This document shows, piece by piece, positions 21,719-22,768 of a stretch of DNA of 22,768 nucleotides (its first letter is position 1; every line of letters starts with the position of its first letter). The position numbers were made by a program, and so were the translations under genes. The stretch covers positions 1 to 22,768 of IMG/VR virus record IMGVR_UViG_3300045117_000169; one strand, 5' to 3'. Origin of the DNA: a virus. The notes under the pieces were generated by a model that worked only from the letters and a program-made list of their open reading frames with translations, searched no databases and was not told where the DNA came from.

Positions 21719-22024
21719 ATGAAAAAATTATTAGAATTTATAACAGATCCTAGTAGTAAAGAATTAAGTGCAAGTAGATTATGTTTACTATTAGTTATAG
21801 TTATTCTTGTACCAACAATGGTATATCTGGTAGGTAAAAATATCTGGCCCGCTAAAGAAGCAGTAAGTCTACTCACATCGGCTCTAGCATCATTAGCTGG
21901 TATTTATGGTCTAAATAGTGCTGCGGGAGCATGGTCTAAAAGAAAATTTGAAATTAAAGAAGAAGTTGATGTATATGAGAAAAAAAGTAAACATTTACAG
22001 GAGTTAAATGACGAGGTGAAATGA
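21719..22024 (+). CDS. Holin-like protein with two membrane segments, 101 aa
   Basis: GGAG lies seven bases before ATG 21719. Two hydrophobic helices, about residues 20-39 (RLCLLLVIVILVPTMVYLVG) and 49-66 (VSLLTSALASLAGIYGLNSA), are followed by a charged coiled tail (KRKFEIKEEVDVYEKKSKH). Size, topology and position immediately before a spanin pair fit a holin or holin-like pore protein; T4 holin (T) is different, so this is by context. Holins form inner-membrane lesions at the end of infection. No endolysin gene is in the window. Confidence 0.65.
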   Translation: MKKLLEFITDPSSKELSASRLCLLLVIVILVPTMVYLVGKNIWPAKEAVSLLTSALASLAGIYGLNSAAGAWSKRKFEIKEEVDVYEKKSKHLQELNDEVK

Positions 22025-22025
22025 C

Positions 22026-22346
22026 ATGTTAGAAATAATATCATTCCTAAAAAGCACTGGTACACTTATTATTATGGGCGCAATAGCATTATCAGCATTC
22101 TTTTTTAAATTTTATTCATGGTGGAAAAATAGAAAAATAGAACATCTAGAAAAAACTGTAGAGAGGCAAAATAATGCTATAGAAATATATGAAGCTAAAG
22201 ATAAAATACATAGAAAGGATAATGAAATAGATAATAAAGTAGATAGTAAAATAGATGCTACAGAGGATAAATTAGGCAGAGGAGAACAAAGTGATGCAGA
22301 AGTTGTTAGTAATGCTCTGAATGATTTTTTTGGGGAAAAAAAATGA
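22026..22346 (+). CDS. Inner-membrane spanin-like protein (Rz-type), 106 aa
   Basis: N-terminal transmembrane helix (about residues 12-30, TLIIMGAIALSAFFFKFYSWW) then a long charged coiled coil (KIEHLEKTVERQNNAIEIYEAK, then KDNEIDNKVDSKIDATEDK). This is the i-spanin layout: inner-membrane anchor plus periplasmic coil that joins an outer-membrane lipoprotein to fuse the membranes. GAGG precedes the ATG by about ten bases; it starts just after the holin stop. The 3' end overlaps the next gene (ATGA). The pair with the following lipoprotein makes the spanin call stronger than sequence alone. Confidence 0.7.
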   Translation: MLEIISFLKSTGTLIIMGAIALSAFFFKFYSWWKNRKIEHLEKTVERQNNAIEIYEAKDKIHRKDNEIDNKVDSKIDATEDKLGRGEQSDAEVVSNALNDFFGEKK

Positions 22347-22645
22347 AAAAAATAATATCCATATTGTGTATGATTGTCATATTATCCAGCTGTTCAACTT
22401 TTAAATCTTATTTTTGGGGCGAAAAGAAAGTTATTATGCCAACTATAGAACTTCCCAAAAAACCAGATAAACCAAACATTAAATCTAAAGTTTTTAAAGA
22501 AGAACATGAGTTTTATGTGGGATATTTAATGAGTGATAGTATGAAATTATATAAATATTTAGTGGAATCGGAAGGGTATGCCGATAAATTAGAATTTCGG
22601 ATACAGGTTCAAAATGAGATAATTAAACACTGGGGAGAGAAATGA
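22343..22645 (+). CDS. Outer-membrane lipoprotein spanin-like protein (Rz1-type), 100 aa
   Basis: A signal peptide MKKIISILCMIVILSSC with lipobox LSSC predicts lipidation at Cys17. The mature part starts STFKSYFWGEKK, then a proline-rich stretch ELPKKPDKPNIKSKVFKEE, as in Rz1-like o-spanins, then a C-terminal helix. Follows the i-spanin with ATGA overlap. It would anchor in the outer membrane and bind the i-spanin, so the host is Gram-negative. The stop overlaps the ATG of the tagged gene at 22642. Confidence 0.75.
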   Translation: MKKIISILCMIVILSSCSTFKSYFWGEKKVIMPTIELPKKPDKPNIKSKVFKEEHEFYVGYLMSDSMKLYKYLVESEGYADKLEFRIQVQNEIIKHWGEK

Positions 22646-22768
22646 GACTACTAAACTACCTACTAGAACGTAATATCTATAATTTAGATACTATAGACCA
22701 ATTTATAGTAGATTTGTCCCAGACAGTTAATAACCCCAATGTAGTAAAATGGTTAAAATCTAATCTTA
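22642..22768 (+). CDS. Second copy of the tagged 541-aa-type gene (5' end only)
   Basis: Starts ATGAGACTACTAAACTACC over the spanin stop (AAATGA) and runs to the window edge. The 42 visible residues (MRLLNYLLERNIYNLDTI ... KWLKSNL) are identical to the start of the 541-aa protein at 14634-16259. The nucleotide identity is 125/127 with two synonymous changes. It could be a full duplicate or diverge beyond the window; the sequence here cannot tell. Expression with the lysis genes (late) is likely. Confidence 0.85.
   Translation, partial: MRLLNYLLERNIYNLDTIDQFIVDLSQTVNNPNVVKWLKSNL
22642..22768 (+). repeat. Inverted partner of 16133-16259
   Basis: 125/127 identical to the reverse complement of 16259-16133, and extends to at least the window edge. 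The pair encloses about 6.4 kb holding the neck genes, small membrane genes and lysis genes. Confidence 0.95.

Noticed and set aside
21719-21750. MKKLLEFITD start of the holin-like protein as another tag
   Set aside because: It lacks RLL and the LxE ending, and the protein has two membrane helices, so head packaging is implausible.

Overview
The window is a strongly AT-rich, tightly packed segment of a large tailed phage (myovirus, T4-like in several core genes) that infects a Gram-negative host. The evidence is a T4 gp43-like family B DNA polymerase, proteins resembling T4 neck proteins gp13 and gp14, a gp16-like small terminase candidate, a holin / inner spanin / lipoprotein outer spanin set, T4-type late promoter boxes (TATAAATA), three phage tRNAs, and ATGA-type overlaps between most genes. 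No bacterial housekeeping genes are present. The host cannot be named from this sequence.

Layout. (1) 1-10591, minus strand: the 3'-truncated DNA polymerase; small Cys-rich proteins; a zinc-finger protein; a HAD-like phosphatase; a DHH phosphoesterase; a BamE-like lipoprotein; a dual-specificity phosphatase; a DRB0094-type RNA ligase; tRNA-Gln(UUG), tRNA-Gly(UCC) and tRNA-Ser(GCU); a macro-domain protein; and an RlaP-type nucleotidyltransferase. This looks like the early/middle metabolic region. Three near-identical promoters (TTGTCT, 17 bp, TATAAT with extended -10) and one related promoter drive it. (2) 10683-14603, plus strand: small terminase candidate, a PrkA serine kinase, its partner YeaH (DUF444) and a small zinc-ribbon protein, starting at tandem late boxes. 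(3) 14634-20990, minus strand, in transcription order: a membrane-anchored protein, gp13-like neck protein, a 403-aa triple-repeat protein, a 22-codon remnant, gp14-like neck protein, and two large beta-repeat proteins. (4) 21038-21651, minus strand: small membrane/coiled-coil proteins. (5) 21719-22768, plus strand: lysis genes followed by the start of another copy of the 541-aa beta-repeat gene.

Most notable system: several otherwise different proteins begin with the same 9-10 residue tag, M(S)RLLxYLxE. Each such gene starts at or over the stop codon of a late gene (neck, spanin, or another tagged gene). The tag ends in LxE, the cleavage motif of T4-type prohead proteases, and resembles the capsid-targeting sequences of T4 internal proteins. 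I infer a multigene family of head-packaged, injected proteins. The family appears to have spread by duplication: two copies form a 125/127-identical inverted repeat 6.4 kb apart, there is a degenerate remnant, and 120-bp repeats are shared between genes.

A second theme is RNA repair. RNA ligase, RlaP-like nucleotidyltransferase and macro-domain genes lie around the tRNA genes, which fits tRNA maintenance against host anticodon nucleases. A third is the PrkA-YeaH pair, a bacterial stress-signalling module carried beside a terminase gene.
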